From the NCBI RefSeq assembly GCF_029962605.1, contig NZ_CP124750.1, positions 1,364,001 to 1,428,000 of the forward strand: DNA of 64,000 bases, given 5' to 3'. The notes under the pieces were generated by a model. It saw only the letters and a program-made list of their open reading frames with translations. It was not told the origin of the DNA and searched no databases. The position numbers and the translations under genes are program-made. This document shows, one piece after another, positions 8,639 through 17,028 of this stretch (position 1 is its first letter; each line of letters begins with the position of its first letter). The stretch is from Serratia sarumanii (GTDB taxonomy: Bacteria; Pseudomonadota; Gammaproteobacteria; Enterobacterales; Enterobacteriaceae).

Positions 8639-10882
8639 ATGGCGATCACCCGCAGAACCTTGCTAAAAGGCAGCGCGTTGGCGGTGGCCGCCATGCTGCT
8701 GCCGATATCGACGCGCAGCCTGGCGGCCGTGGTTTCGCAGGATGCGGCGCCGCCCGACGGTCAGTATGAATTGAACGATTGGATCTGGATCGATAGCGGC
8801 GGCCGCATCGTCATCGGCGTGTCGCAATGTGAGGTCGGGCAGGGGATTTACACCGGCCTGGCCGAAGTGGTGGCGGCGGAAATGGATGCCGATTGGGCGC
8901 AGGTGACGGTGAAGTTCGTCACCGGCCGCGATGCCTACCGTCAGGTTGCCGGGGGCGAGGCTTTCGCGCAGTTTGTCGCCGCCTCAACCTCAATGACCAA
9001 ATTTTATCAGCGTACCCGGCTGGCCGGCGCGCAGGCGAGAGACTTTTTTCTGCGGGCCGGTGCGCGACATCTTGCACTTTCACCGCGGCAGTGCCGTACG
9101 GAGAAAGGTTGGGTGATTGAGGAGGACGGGCAGCGTAAGGTCGCCTATGGCGATTTGGTGCGCTATGCCGCCGAGCTGCCGTTGGATCCGCAGCCTGCTT
9201 TAAAGAGCGAAGCGCAAGAGCAAGAGAGTTTCATCGGCAAGCCGCTGTTGCGGGTCGATACGCCGGAGAAAGTGGACGGCAGCGCGATTTACGGTATCGA
9301 TATTGACCTGCCGGAGATGCTGATCGGCGTCCCCTGGATGGTGCCCGATCTCAGCGGAAAGCTGGTCGCCGTGCGTAATGAACGGCAGATCCGGGCCATG
9401 CCGGGCGTAGTGGATCTGGTGCTGACCCGGCAGTGGTCGATGAACAACATGGTCGGATTGGATCACGATATGTCGCTCAATACGGTGATCGTGGTGGCGG
9501 CGAGCTACTGGCAGGCCAAAAAGGCGGCGGATTTGCTGGAGGTTGACTGGCTGCCGGGCGCTGGACAAGCGCTGTCCGGTAGCGCGATTGCGGCGGAGAA
9601 TCTGGCGATGCTGGATGGCGATACCTTGGTGTCGGCGGTCGATCGCGGCGAGGCGCCGGCGTTGATTCGTGGCGCTGAACAAGATTCGCGCTTGCATGAG
9701 GCGCGTTACGGCGCGCCTTATGTGGCGCATGCCACCCTGGAGCCATGCAACGCCACCAGCCATTATGAAGAGGGCCGTATCGAAACCTGGGGCCCCTTCC
9801 AGGGGCAGGACATGGTGCGCAACGTTCTGGCGAAAATGTTCGGGCTGAAGCCGACGGATGTGGTGGTGAATACGACCTACCTGGGGGGCAGCTTTGGGCG
9901 CAAATATCTGCCGGATGCCGTAATGCATGCTACCGCCGCCTCCCGGGCGGTGGGGAAACCGGTCAAGGTGATCTATCCGCGTGAGATCGACATTCGGCAT
10001 GAATATTATCGTCCGGGCTGCATCAGCCATTATCGGGCGTTGCTGGATGAAAACGGCTACCCGCAGGCGCTGTGGGCGCGCTATGCCGGGCAGTCGCTAT
10101 TCTGGCAAATGCGGCGCGAAACGGTACACGAGGCCGGGGGATGGGATGAAAGTATGGTGGAGTGCGTTTACAGCACGCCGTATCGCATCCCTCATCTGAA
10201 GGTGGAGGCCGGCATCGTCGAACAGCCGATTTCCCTGAGCTATCTGCGTGGCGTCGGCAGCGTCGCCAGCCTGTTCTTTTTGGAAAGCTTTATCAGCGAA
10301 CTCAGCCATAAGGCCAAGCGGGACGAGTATCAGTATCGGCGGTATCTGCTGCAGGGCAACCCAGAGGCGTTGCGCGTACTGGAGGCTACCGCGGCGGCGG
10401 CGGGTTGGCAGCGCGAACCGCCGCCGGGCGTTTATCGCGGGATGTCGTGCAATATTTGGCTCGGCCGCAATAACGCTTTCACCACTTACGTCGGTTTGGT
10501 GGTTGAAATCGCCATTCAGGAAGGGCGGCTGCGGGTGCTCCGCGCGGTATGTGCGATTGACTGCGGCAAGGTGATAAACCCGAACCTGGTGCGCGCCAAC
10601 GTAGAGGGCGGCATCGGCTTTGCGCTGACCACCTGTCTGCACAGCGAACTGCACTTTGAACGGGGCGGCGTGGTGGAAGGGAATTTCGATCGTTATCCGC
10701 TGCTGGTGATCGCCGAAATGCCCAAAGTGGAAGTGGTGGTGCTCGACAGCGCGCGTGCGCCGCAGGGATGCGGAGAAGTGTCGACTGCGGTGGTCGCTCC
10801 GGCGATAGCCAGCGCGCTGCATAAGGCCACCGGCAAAACCTATCGTACGATGCCGTTCCCACGCGAGTTCTCCTCGGTGTAA
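8639..10882 (+). CDS. molybdopterin-binding subunit of periplasmic molybdenum hydroxylase (IorB-like)
   Basis: This 747-residue subunit begins with a Tat signal (RRTLLKG near residue 5), so the folded Mo enzyme should reach the periplasm. Visible family marks are a GQGIYTG segment near 65, LGGSFGRKY in the cofactor-binding middle and GCGEVST near the end, whose Glu713 matches the catalytic base. Length fits IorB or aldehyde dehydrogenase large subunits, not the ~1300-residue fused xanthine oxidases. The substrate is unknown; aldehydes or N-heteroaromatics are typical. An in-frame extension upstream to 8351 overlaps the 2Fe-2S gene and is rejected. Confidence 0.9.
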   Translation: MAITRRTLLKGSALAVAAMLLPISTRSLAAVVSQDAAPPDGQYELNDWIWIDSGGRIVIGVSQCEVGQGIYTGLAEVVAAEMDADWAQVTVKFVTGRDAYRQVAGGEAFAQFVAASTSMTKFYQRTRLAGAQARDFFLRAGARHLALSPRQCRTEKGWVIEEDGQRKVAYGDLVRYAAELPLDPQPALKSEAQEQESFIGKPLLRVDTPEKVDGSAIYGIDIDLPEMLIGVPWMVPDLSGKLVAVRNERQIRAMPGVVDLVLTRQWSMNNMVGLDHDMSLNTVIVVAASYWQAKKAADLLEVDWLPGAGQALSGSAIAAENLAMLDGDTLVSAVDRGEAPALIRGAEQDSRLHEARYGAPYVAHATLEPCNATSHYEEGRIETWGPFQGQDMVRNVLAKMFGLKPTDVVVNTTYLGGSFGRKYLPDAVMHATAASRAVGKPVKVIYPREIDIRHEYYRPGCISHYRALLDENGYPQALWARYAGQSLFWQMRRETVHEAGGWDESMVECVYSTPYRIPHLKVEAGIVEQPISLSYLRGVGSVASLFFLESFISELSHKAKRDEYQYRRYLLQGNPEALRVLEATAAAAGWQREPPPGVYRGMSCNIWLGRNNAFTTYVGLVVEIAIQEGRLRVLRAVCAIDCGKVINPNLVRANVEGGIGFALTTCLHSELHFERGGVVEGNFDRYPLLVIAEMPKVEVVVLDSARAPQGCGEVSTAVVAPAIASALHKATGKTYRTMPFPREFSSV

Positions 10883-10904
10883 CGGCCCGCCGGCTGCCGC
10901 GCGC

Positions 10905-11207
10905 TCAGAGCTTCTTCAGCAGCGCCAGCAGCTGCGCTTCGCTTTTCTCCGCCAAACCGTCGATGGCCAGCTTGATGATGTCGGAGCGGGTAATGCGCAC
11001 GATGCCGCTGCGCGCCGCCTGCACGATCACTTCATCGATGGCTTCAATGTGGCTGTCCGTCAGGCTGACGGAAATCGCCTTATAGGTGCGCTTGCGGCCG
11101 GCCGGTTTGGCTTCCGGCGCGGGCGCCGCGACCGGCAGCGTGTGCGAGGTGGCGCTGTTGATGAATTCGTCTTCCGACATGCGGTGGGTGGGGGTGCGCT
11201 TCTTCAC
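10905..11207 (-). CDS. small DNA-binding partner of ParA (ribbon-helix-helix or ParB-like)
   Basis: This 100-residue basic protein is encoded directly after the ParA-like gene. The GTG at 11207 overlaps the ParA stop by GTGA and follows AGAGGTGAT, so I choose it over an in-frame ATG at 11231. The C-terminal half (AISVSLTDSHIEAIDE, then ITRSDIIKLAIDGL) reads as a short beta-strand followed by two helices, as in ribbon-helix-helix repressors. The N-terminal half is low-complexity and probably disordered, as is usual for segments that stimulate ParA ATPase. It likely binds the repeats at 11855-12102. Confidence 0.65.
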   Translation of the reverse strand: MKKRTPTHRMSEDEFINSATSHTLPVAAPAPEAKPAGRKRTYKAISVSLTDSHIEAIDEVIVQAARSGIVRITRSDIIKLAIDGLAEKSEAQLLALLKKL

Positions 11208-11839
11208 AGGATCACCTCTTTCACCAGGCATTCAATTTCGCTCTGCGCCTTTTCGTTGTTCGCCTCATGCACGGTGATAGCTTCGCCCCAGGCGTCGCGG
11301 TAAATCTTGCGGTCGCACAGGCGGTGGCTCACCAGGGTGAACTCCGGGTATTCGCTCAGCACCTGCGCCGCTTCGTTGGCTTCATTGATGAAGATGTTGG
11401 TCGGGCACATGTTCAGCACGATGTAGCCTTTGACCTTCTCGTTGTATTCCTGCGCGGTGGAGAACATCTCCGACAGATAGCCGATGGTGTCGAGATCCAT
11501 CTGCGAAGGGCGCAGTGGCGAGAGGAACAGATCGGCGGCCAGCAGCCCGGAGCGCAGTTCGGCGCTGTCGCGGCCGGCGGTGTCGACGATCACGTAGTCG
11601 TAATGGCGATCCAGTTCCAGCAGCGTTTCCTTGATTTTGCCCGACGCGGCCACCACCGGAATGTGCGGCAGCCCCTCGACGTTCTGACGGTCGTTGTACC
11701 AGGTCATGATCGATTTCTGGTCGTCGGCATCGACGATGATCGCCGTCTTGCCTTGCTTAAGAATCAGATACCCGGCGATATTCACCGCTTTCGTCGATTT
11801 GCCGACGCCGCCTTTTTGCGAGCCAATCAGAACAATCAT
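11204..11839 (-). CDS. ParA/MinD-family partition ATPase
   Basis: This 211-residue protein has the deviant Walker A box KGGVGKST near the N terminus, the switch VIVDTAGRDS (about residue 90) and PLRPSQMDLDT. It lacks an N-terminal HTH, so it is the short, type Ib-like ParA usually paired with a small ribbon-helix-helix protein, as here. The ATG at 11839 follows GAGAG; a TTG at 11854 is possible. It could segregate a replicon remnant or position a cell component. No integrase or replication gene is nearby, so this is an orphan chromosomal locus. Confidence 0.85.
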   Translation of the reverse strand: MIVLIGSQKGGVGKSTKAVNIAGYLILKQGKTAIIVDADDQKSIMTWYNDRQNVEGLPHIPVVAASGKIKETLLELDRHYDYVIVDTAGRDSAELRSGLLAADLFLSPLRPSQMDLDTIGYLSEMFSTAQEYNEKVKGYIVLNMCPTNIFINEANEAAQVLSEYPEFTLVSHRLCDRKIYRDAWGEAITVHEANNEKAQSEIECLVKEVIL

Positions 11840-11854
11840 GCTGCCATCTCTCAA

Positions 11855-11901
11855 GTTATTAAGCTGATAACTTATTAAGTTAATGTGCTTATTAGGTTGA
11901 T
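11855..11901. repeat. three iteron-like direct repeats upstream of parA
   Basis: Three 14-bp units lie 16 and 17 bp apart: GTTATTAAGCTGAT (11855), CTTATTAAGTTAAT (11871) and CTTATTAGGTTGAT (11888). They sit immediately 5' of the ParA-like gene, where they could act as operator or centromere-like site. Two further copies occur at 12070-12102. Confidence 0.65.
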
Positions 11902-12069
11902 AATCAAACAGGTTAACAAGAACAACTCGCGAACAATATGCACCAACTGCGGCGGCTTGCCAAGCCAGTATGTCGTTAACTGCGCAGCTTATTTTGCGCT
12001 GGATGGCCCGGATGGGTAAGTAGGAATTCTCTGGGAAGTGGCGGAACGGAAGAGGGAGTTGTTAATTTA

Positions 12070-12102
12070 ACAGCTTAATAAGTTAGTGGCTCATTAAGCT
12101 GT
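12070..12102. repeat. inverted pair of the parA-associated repeat
   Basis: ACAGCTTAAT and ATTAAGCTGT are perfect 10-bp arms with a 13-bp spacer. Each arm contains the CTTATTAAG/CATTAAGCT core of the repeats at 11855-11901. The site lies just beyond the yajD stop. It has no GC stem or T-run, so it is more likely a protein-binding site than a terminator. The 168 bp between the two repeat groups show no gene. Confidence 0.6.
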
Positions 12103-12110
12103 CGGTGGCG

Positions 12111-12452
12111 TTACTTCTTCATCATCACCTTCAGGTTGGCGAACGGGTTATGGGTGGCGACGCCGACATCTTTCTGCGCGTCTTCACCGGCCACCACCGT
12201 CGAACCGTATTGATCGGCCTCGGTGTATTTCGAGTGCTCGTGGTCGTGGCAGTACAGGCACAGCATTTCCCAATTGCTGCCGTCTTCGGGGTTGTTGCTG
12301 TGATCGTGATCGATGTGGTGCACCGTCAGTTCGCGCAGGTTGGAATAAACGAACTCGCGCGAGCAGCGCCCGCATACCCAGGGGAACAGTTTCAGCGCTT
12401 TTTCGCGATAGCCGGTTTCCAGCTTCGCATAGTTTTTGGGGATATAGGCCAT
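12111..12452 (-). CDS. yajD: HNH endonuclease-domain protein YajD
   Basis: This 113-residue protein is nearly superimposable on E. coli YajD: a CGRC zinc pair, then LTVHHIDHDHSNNP containing the HNH histidines, then LCLYCHDHEH with the second CxxC-like pair and last His. HNH proteins of this size cut or nick nucleic acids, but no cellular role for YajD is established to my knowledge. The start at 12452 is set by homology; upstream in-frame sequence belongs to the opposite frame of the LysR gene. Confidence 0.92.
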   Translation of the reverse strand: MAYIPKNYAKLETGYREKALKLFPWVCGRCSREFVYSNLRELTVHHIDHDHSNNPEDGSNWEMLCLYCHDHEHSKYTEADQYGSTVVAGEDAQKDVGVATHNPFANLKVMMKK

Positions 12453-12531
12453 GGTGGTCGTCCGTCGTGAATCACTATGCGGCAAATAATACCACACTGC
12501 GTACGGCGACAACGTGCGGCTCATCCTGTTG

Positions 12532-13425
12532 CTAGCGAAATGTCTCCACTGCCCAGTCGATAAACGCCCGCAGCTTGCCGCTGAGGTGGCGATTGGACGG
12601 GTACACCACGTACATCTGCTCCGGCGGCGGCTGCCAGTCGTGCAGCAGGCTGACCAGCTCGCCGCGCTCGAGGTGCGGCTGCGCCATAAACCGATAGATC
12701 TGGATGATGCCCAATCCGGCCAGGCTCGCCGCCAGCAGCGCGTTGCCTTCGTTAATGCTGACCGGGTAGCGCTGTTGAATGGCGATCTCTTTGCCGCGTT
12801 CGACATAGCGTTGCGGATGGATGCGGTCGTTGACCGGATGGCGGTAGTGCACCATCGGAAAACCCTGTTCCAGATCGCACGGGTGGCGTGGGGCGCCGTG
12901 GCGCGCCAGATAAGCCGGGGTGGCGCAGCTGACCCAGTCCAGATCGAACAGACGCCGGGCGATCAGGCTGGAGTCGGCCAACGGGCCGCTGCGAATCACG
13001 CAGTCCGCGCTGTCGCTGATCAGATCGATAACGCGATCGCCGATGCTGAGATCGATCTGGATTTGCGGGTAGCGTTCCAAAAAGCCTGGCAGTGCCGGCA
13101 ACAGCAGCTGGCGGGCGGTGCCGCTGCCGGTATCGATGCGCAGCACGCCCTGCGGAGAATTCTGTGACTCGGTCAGACAGCCCTCCATCTGCTCCAAATC
13201 CGCCAGCCATTTCACCGTATTCTGGTAATAGCATTCGCCTTCGCGGGTGACCGACACGCTGCGGGTGGTGCGCTGGAACAGCTTGGTCTGCAGGTGATCC
13301 TCCAGATTCTGGATCAGCTTGGTGACCGTCGCTTTCGGCATGCCCAGCGAATCGGCGGCGCGGGTAAAACCGCCGGTTTCCACCACGCGGTTAAATACCC
13401 GGATAGCGAGCAAATGATGGTCCAT
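12532..13425 (-). CDS. LysR-family transcriptional regulator
   Basis: This 297-residue regulator has the N-terminal winged helix (VFNRVVETGGFTRAADSLG, then KATVTKLIQNLEDHL) and a C-terminal effector-binding domain. The start is like the DhcR/PecT-type LysR proteins that often regulate efflux genes. It is co-directional with and 59 bp downstream of an MFS transporter gene, rather than in the usual divergent arrangement. A strong hairpin at 13439-13464 separates the two, so they may be expressed separately. Confidence 0.88.
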   Translation of the reverse strand: MDHHLLAIRVFNRVVETGGFTRAADSLGMPKATVTKLIQNLEDHLQTKLFQRTTRSVSVTREGECYYQNTVKWLADLEQMEGCLTESQNSPQGVLRIDTGSGTARQLLLPALPGFLERYPQIQIDLSIGDRVIDLISDSADCVIRSGPLADSSLIARRLFDLDWVSCATPAYLARHGAPRHPCDLEQGFPMVHYRHPVNDRIHPQRYVERGKEIAIQQRYPVSINEGNALLAASLAGLGIIQIYRFMAQPHLERGELVSLLHDWQPPPEQMYVVYPSNRHLSGKLRAFIDWAVETFR

Positions 13426-13438
13426 AGGTTCCCAACGT

Positions 13439-13464
13439 CATGCCCCGGCAGTGGCCGGGGCATG
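13439..13464. terminator. hairpin between the MFS and LysR genes
   Basis: CATGCCCCGGC and GCCGGGGCATG form a perfect 11-bp stem with a 4-nt loop in the 59-bp gap. There is no T-run in the direction of the genes, so it may be a processing or stability element instead of a true terminator. Confidence 0.45.
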
Positions 13465-13484
13465 TTTCTGCAGATAGATAATGA

Positions 13485-14669
13485 TTAACACTGTTTAGCG
13501 CCAATTGCGCCGGAGCGCAAGCTGAGGCCGAACACCAGCGTGGCGGAGAGGATCAGCGCGCCGCCGAACAGCATGGCGCTGCTGACGCCCTGCCAGTCCA
13601 CCACCTCGCCGCCCAGCAGTGCGCCGGAGGCCAGTGCGATCTGGATGACGCACACCAGCAGCGCCTGGCCGGCTTCCGGCGCCTGCGGCACCGCGGCGAA
13701 CATCCAGTTGGTGGCGCATACCGGCACGGCGCCGAACGCCAACCCCCAGACCAACACCATCAGCGTGGCGCCGGCGAGGCCGCTGAGCAGCGGCGAAACG
13801 ATCAGAATACCCGCCAGCATGGCGGCGATCAGGATAAAGGTGGCGCGCAGGCTGTGTTCCGCCAGGCGCTCGCCGAGGAAGGTGCCCAGCAGGCCGATGG
13901 CGCCATAGGCCAGCAGCTGCAGCGAGATCGCCGATGGGCTGAGCACGAACACCTGTTGCAGCAGAGGGCGCAGATAGGTATAGGCGGCGAAGTGGCCGAT
14001 GAACAGCAGCACGATGGCGATCAGGCCGATGCGCGCCATCGGCAGGCGCAGCGGCAGCACCAGATCGCGCGGCGTAACCGGCCGGGAAGGCGGTACCGAC
14101 GTGAGTAAACGCAGCTGCGCCAACAGTACGCCGACCGCCAGCGCCGCACCGCCGAAGAAGGCGGCGCGCCAACCGAACAGATCGCCGATCAGCGCCCCCG
14201 CCGGCACGCCGCACACCGCGCCGACCGAGATGCCGCTGAGGATCAGCGCGGTGGCGCGGCCCTGGCTGGCTTCCGGCACCAGATGGCGGCCGTAGTTGGC
14301 GGCGAACGACCAGAAGCCGCCGACGCAGACGCCCAGCAGCACGCGGCCCAGCAGCATCATCGGGAAGTTGACGGCCAGCGCCGCCACCAGGTTGGACACC
14401 ATCAGCAGCAACGACAGTCCCAGCATCAGCAGGCGTCTGTCCAGCCGGCCGGAAGCCAGGCTCAACACCGGTGCGGCCACCGCCGCCACGATGCCGGGCA
14501 TGGTGACCATCAGCCCGGCGGTGCCGGTGCTGACGCCGAGCGAAGGGGCGATGTTGGTCAGCAGGCCGATCGGCAGAAACTCGGTGGTGACCATGACAAA
14601 ACAGGCGACCGTCAGCGAGAAGATCGCCGGCCACGGGGATGATGCAGGTTTATCTTTATTATTCAGCAT
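13485..14669 (-). CDS. MFS efflux transporter (DHA1 family)
   Basis: This 394-residue, 12-helix carrier belongs to the drug:H+ antiporter-1 group, close in pattern to the NepI/YdhP sugar, purine-nucleoside and arabinose exporters. Visible marks are ATTEFLPIGLL in helix 1 (TTEFLPIG is typical of this subgroup), LDRRLLML in the loop 2-3 motif A position, and GRVLLGVCVGGFWSF in helix 4. The substrate cannot be told from sequence. A consensus CRP site lies 48 bp upstream. Confidence 0.85.
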   Translation of the reverse strand: MLNNKDKPASSPWPAIFSLTVACFVMVTTEFLPIGLLTNIAPSLGVSTGTAGLMVTMPGIVAAVAAPVLSLASGRLDRRLLMLGLSLLLMVSNLVAALAVNFPMMLLGRVLLGVCVGGFWSFAANYGRHLVPEASQGRATALILSGISVGAVCGVPAGALIGDLFGWRAAFFGGAALAVGVLLAQLRLLTSVPPSRPVTPRDLVLPLRLPMARIGLIAIVLLFIGHFAAYTYLRPLLQQVFVLSPSAISLQLLAYGAIGLLGTFLGERLAEHSLRATFILIAAMLAGILIVSPLLSGLAGATLMVLVWGLAFGAVPVCATNWMFAAVPQAPEAGQALLVCVIQIALASGALLGGEVVDWQGVSSAMLFGGALILSATLVFGLSLRSGAIGAKQC

Positions 14670-14716
14670 AATGCCGCTCGTCTTGGGTGAATGCGCAGGC
14701 CGCGCTCGGGGCGCGG

Positions 14717-14732
14717 TGTGACCGAAGTCACA
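14717..14732. promoter_or_regulatory. CRP-consensus dyad upstream of the MFS gene
   Basis: TGTGA-CCGAAG-TCACA has both core CRP half-sites intact with the correct 6-bp spacing. It lies 48-63 bp upstream of the MFS start in the 220-bp gap between that gene and the lsrK 3' end. The gap otherwise shows no gene. Confidence 0.5.
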
Positions 14733-14889
14733 ATCTACGGCAGGCCGAAGCCGCGGATAAATCCGTTTGCGGTGGTTACACTGTTTCTGAGGGGAAACAA
14801 TCGCCGGCGGCGAGTGAAAACGCGGCTTGCGCCGCGCTGCGGGGTAAGGAATAAAACGGCATAAGGTTATGACCGAATGCCGCTTGCGT

Positions 14890-16455
14890 TTAAAGCCCCG
14901 GCGCTTTCCACAGCGAGGTGGTCAGGCCGTTATCCACCAGCGTCAGCTGATCGGCGTAAACCTGCCGCCAGGTTTCTTTCTGTTCCTGATACAGCGCATG
15001 GTGGGTCATGTCGGGTTGATGCTCGCGCTCCCAGCGCACCAGGCGTTCGCCGGTTTCGGCCAGCGACTCGAACAGCCCGGCGCCGACGCCGGCGGCGATC
15101 GCGCAGCCCAGCGCGGTGGCTTCTTTCACCACCGGCACCCGCACCGTCAACCCGGTGACGTCGCTGAGGATCTGGCTCCACAGCTTGCCCTTGGCGCCGC
15201 CGCCGGCGAACACCAGCGAGCGCGCCTGCACGCCGGAGAAGGCGGCGATCTGCTCCAGGTTGCAGGCGGAGACGATGGCGGCGTTCTCCTCCAGCGCGCG
15301 GAACAGCGTCTGTTTATTGCAGCGCTCCGGGTCGATCGACATATTGATGAACGACGGCGCCGCGTGATACCAGGTTTTGAAATGCATGGCGTCGGAGAAA
15401 ATCGGCATCACGCCGTAGGCGCCCGGCGGTACCCTGGCCGCCATCTCTTCCAGCAGGCTGTAGGCATCGACCCCCAGCCGCTCCGCCAGCAATTTTTCCT
15501 CCGCGCAGAAGGCGTCGCGGAACCAGCGCATGGTCAGGCCGGTAAAGAAGCTGATGGATTCCGCCTGCGCCATGCCGGGAATGACGTGGGGATTGATGCG
15601 GATGTTCATCTCCGGATCGATGGCCGGCTCCGGCAGGTTGACGATCTGCTGCCAGAAGGTGCCGCCGAGCACCGCCGTCTGCCCGGCGCGCACGATGCCA
15701 AGCCCCAGGCTGCCGAGCTGCACGTCGCCGCCGCCCATCACCACCGGGGTGCCGCGCAGCAGCCCGCTCTCCTGCGCCGCCTGTTCGGTGACGCGCCCCA
15801 GCACGCTGCCGGTCTCTTTCACCGGCGACAGAATATCGGCGCGCAGCCCGGCCATGTCGAGCAGCGCCGGCCGCCAGTCGCGGCTGGTCAGATCCAGCAT
15901 GCCGGTGGTGCCGGCGTTGGAAGGATCGACCGCCAGCTCGCCGCTGAGCATGTTGGCCAGCCAGTCGCTGATCATGGTCAGCGTCGCCGCCTGGCGGTAG
16001 ATGTCCGGCCGATGGTGCGCCAGCCACAGCAGACGCGGCATGGCACTCAGCGCCAGCGTCTGGCCGGAGTATTGATACACCTCGCGTTCGAAGCCGTGGT
16101 TATGCAACTCTTTCAGCTCGCTGACTTCGTGGCTGGCGCGCGCGTCGACGTTGGCGCAGGCCCAGATCGGCACGCCGTTGCGGTCGTACAGAACGATGCC
16201 TTCACGCATCGAGCAGCAGGCCACCGCGCGTATCGCCTGCGCCGTCAGCCCGGCGCGCTGCAAGGCCTGGCGAATGCACTGGCAGGCCAGCTGCCAGTTG
16301 CGGCTGAGGTCAAACTCCATCGAGCCGGGCACGCCCGGCACCGCCAGGTGTTGCCACTCCGCCTGGCCGTGCGCGATCTGATTGCCCGCCAGATCGAAGA
16401 TCACCGCGCGAATACTGCCCGTTCCTGCGTCCAGCGCCATCAAGTAGTTATCCAT
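14890..16455 (-). CDS. lsrK: autoinducer-2 kinase
   Basis: This 521-residue FGGY-family kinase matches enterobacterial LsrK over its whole length, from [19 protein letters not shown] at the N terminus to [16 protein letters not shown] at the C terminus. It phosphorylates imported AI-2 (DPD) in the cytoplasm, trapping it and making the LsrR inducer. In E. coli it sits next to lsrR and divergent from lsrACDBFG. Here its divergent neighbour is lsrG alone, and neither lsrR nor the AI-2 transporter genes are present in the window. Confidence 0.95.
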   Translation of the reverse strand: MDNYLMALDAGTGSIRAVIFDLAGNQIAHGQAEWQHLAVPGVPGSMEFDLSRNWQLACQCIRQALQRAGLTAQAIRAVACCSMREGIVLYDRNGVPIWACANVDARASHEVSELKELHNHGFEREVYQYSGQTLALSAMPRLLWLAHHRPDIYRQAATLTMISDWLANMLSGELAVDPSNAGTTGMLDLTSRDWRPALLDMAGLRADILSPVKETGSVLGRVTEQAAQESGLLRGTPVVMGGGDVQLGSLGLGIVRAGQTAVLGGTFWQQIVNLPEPAIDPEMNIRINPHVIPGMAQAESISFFTGLTMRWFRDAFCAEEKLLAERLGVDAYSLLEEMAARVPPGAYGVMPIFSDAMHFKTWYHAAPSFINMSIDPERCNKQTLFRALEENAAIVSACNLEQIAAFSGVQARSLVFAGGGAKGKLWSQILSDVTGLTVRVPVVKEATALGCAIAAGVGAGLFESLAETGERLVRWEREHQPDMTHHALYQEQKETWRQVYADQLTLVDNGLTTSLWKAPGL

Positions 16456-16648
16456 AGCCTATGCTCTCAGGGGGAGGAGTGTTAACTATAGATGCCGCCG
16501 CCATACCCCGCCGGGGGAGGAGTGGGCGTCGCCGGTGCGATTTGTGAGCCAGGCGGCAAAATTGCCGTTGCGGCAGGGCAATCGACGGGAATAAACCTAT
16601 GGTTGGAAAGCGCCATGCTACGGCGCGCCGTTCAAACAAGGAGCTGTC

Positions 16649-16942
16649 ATGCACGTCACATTGGTTGAGATCAACGTTAAACAAGACAAAATAGACGAAT
16701 TTATCGATGTTTTCCGCGCCAATCACCTGGGTGCAATCGAAGAGCCGGGCAACCTGCGCTTCGACGTGCTGCAGGACGAACAGATTCCGACGCGGTTTTA
16801 CATCTACGAAGCCTATCGCGACGAGCAGGCGGTGGCGGCGCACAAGCAGACCCCGCACTACCTGCAGTGCGTGGAGAAGCTGGAAGCGCTGATGACCGGC
16901 CCGCGCAAGAAGACCACCTTTATCGGCCTGATGCCGGAATAA
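16649..16942 (+). CDS. lsrG: phospho-AI-2 isomerase LsrG
   Basis: This 97-residue ABM-fold protein is recognisable end to end as Lsr[11 protein letters not shown] at the start, LRFDVLQD and FYIYEAY in the middle, and LMTGPRKK near the end. LsrG isomerises phospho-AI-2 on its way to degradation by LsrF. AAGGAG precedes the ATG. It is divergent from lsrK across 193 bp and is not followed by other lsr genes. The intergenic region has a TGTGA half-site near 16547 but no full CRP or LsrR site that I can see. Confidence 0.93.
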   Translation: MHVTLVEINVKQDKIDEFIDVFRANHLGAIEEPGNLRFDVLQDEQIPTRFYIYEAYRDEQAVAAHKQTPHYLQCVEKLEALMTGPRKKTTFIGLMPE

Positions 16943-17028
16943 TCGCCGGCGTTTGCCGGTGTCCATACGCCCGGTTTGGTTGTAACCTGCAAGCTAAAGC
17001 GATTTTCAATGGGATAAGCGGGGCGAGG

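Noticed and set aside
14869..16485. 538-codon open frame on the plus strand opposite lsrK
   Set aside because: It is antisense to a fully recognisable lsrK. Its His/Arg/Gln-rich composition is what high-GC codon bias gives on the opposite strand.
16520..16600. CRP or LsrR site between lsrK and lsrG
   Set aside because: Only a TGTGA half-site near 16547 and a short CGGCAA/TTGCCG dyad are visible, which is too weak to annotate.
16946..16961. Terminator after lsrG
   Set aside because: CGCCGGC-GTTT-GCCGGTG can pair, but there is no T-run, and eamA follows on the same strand.
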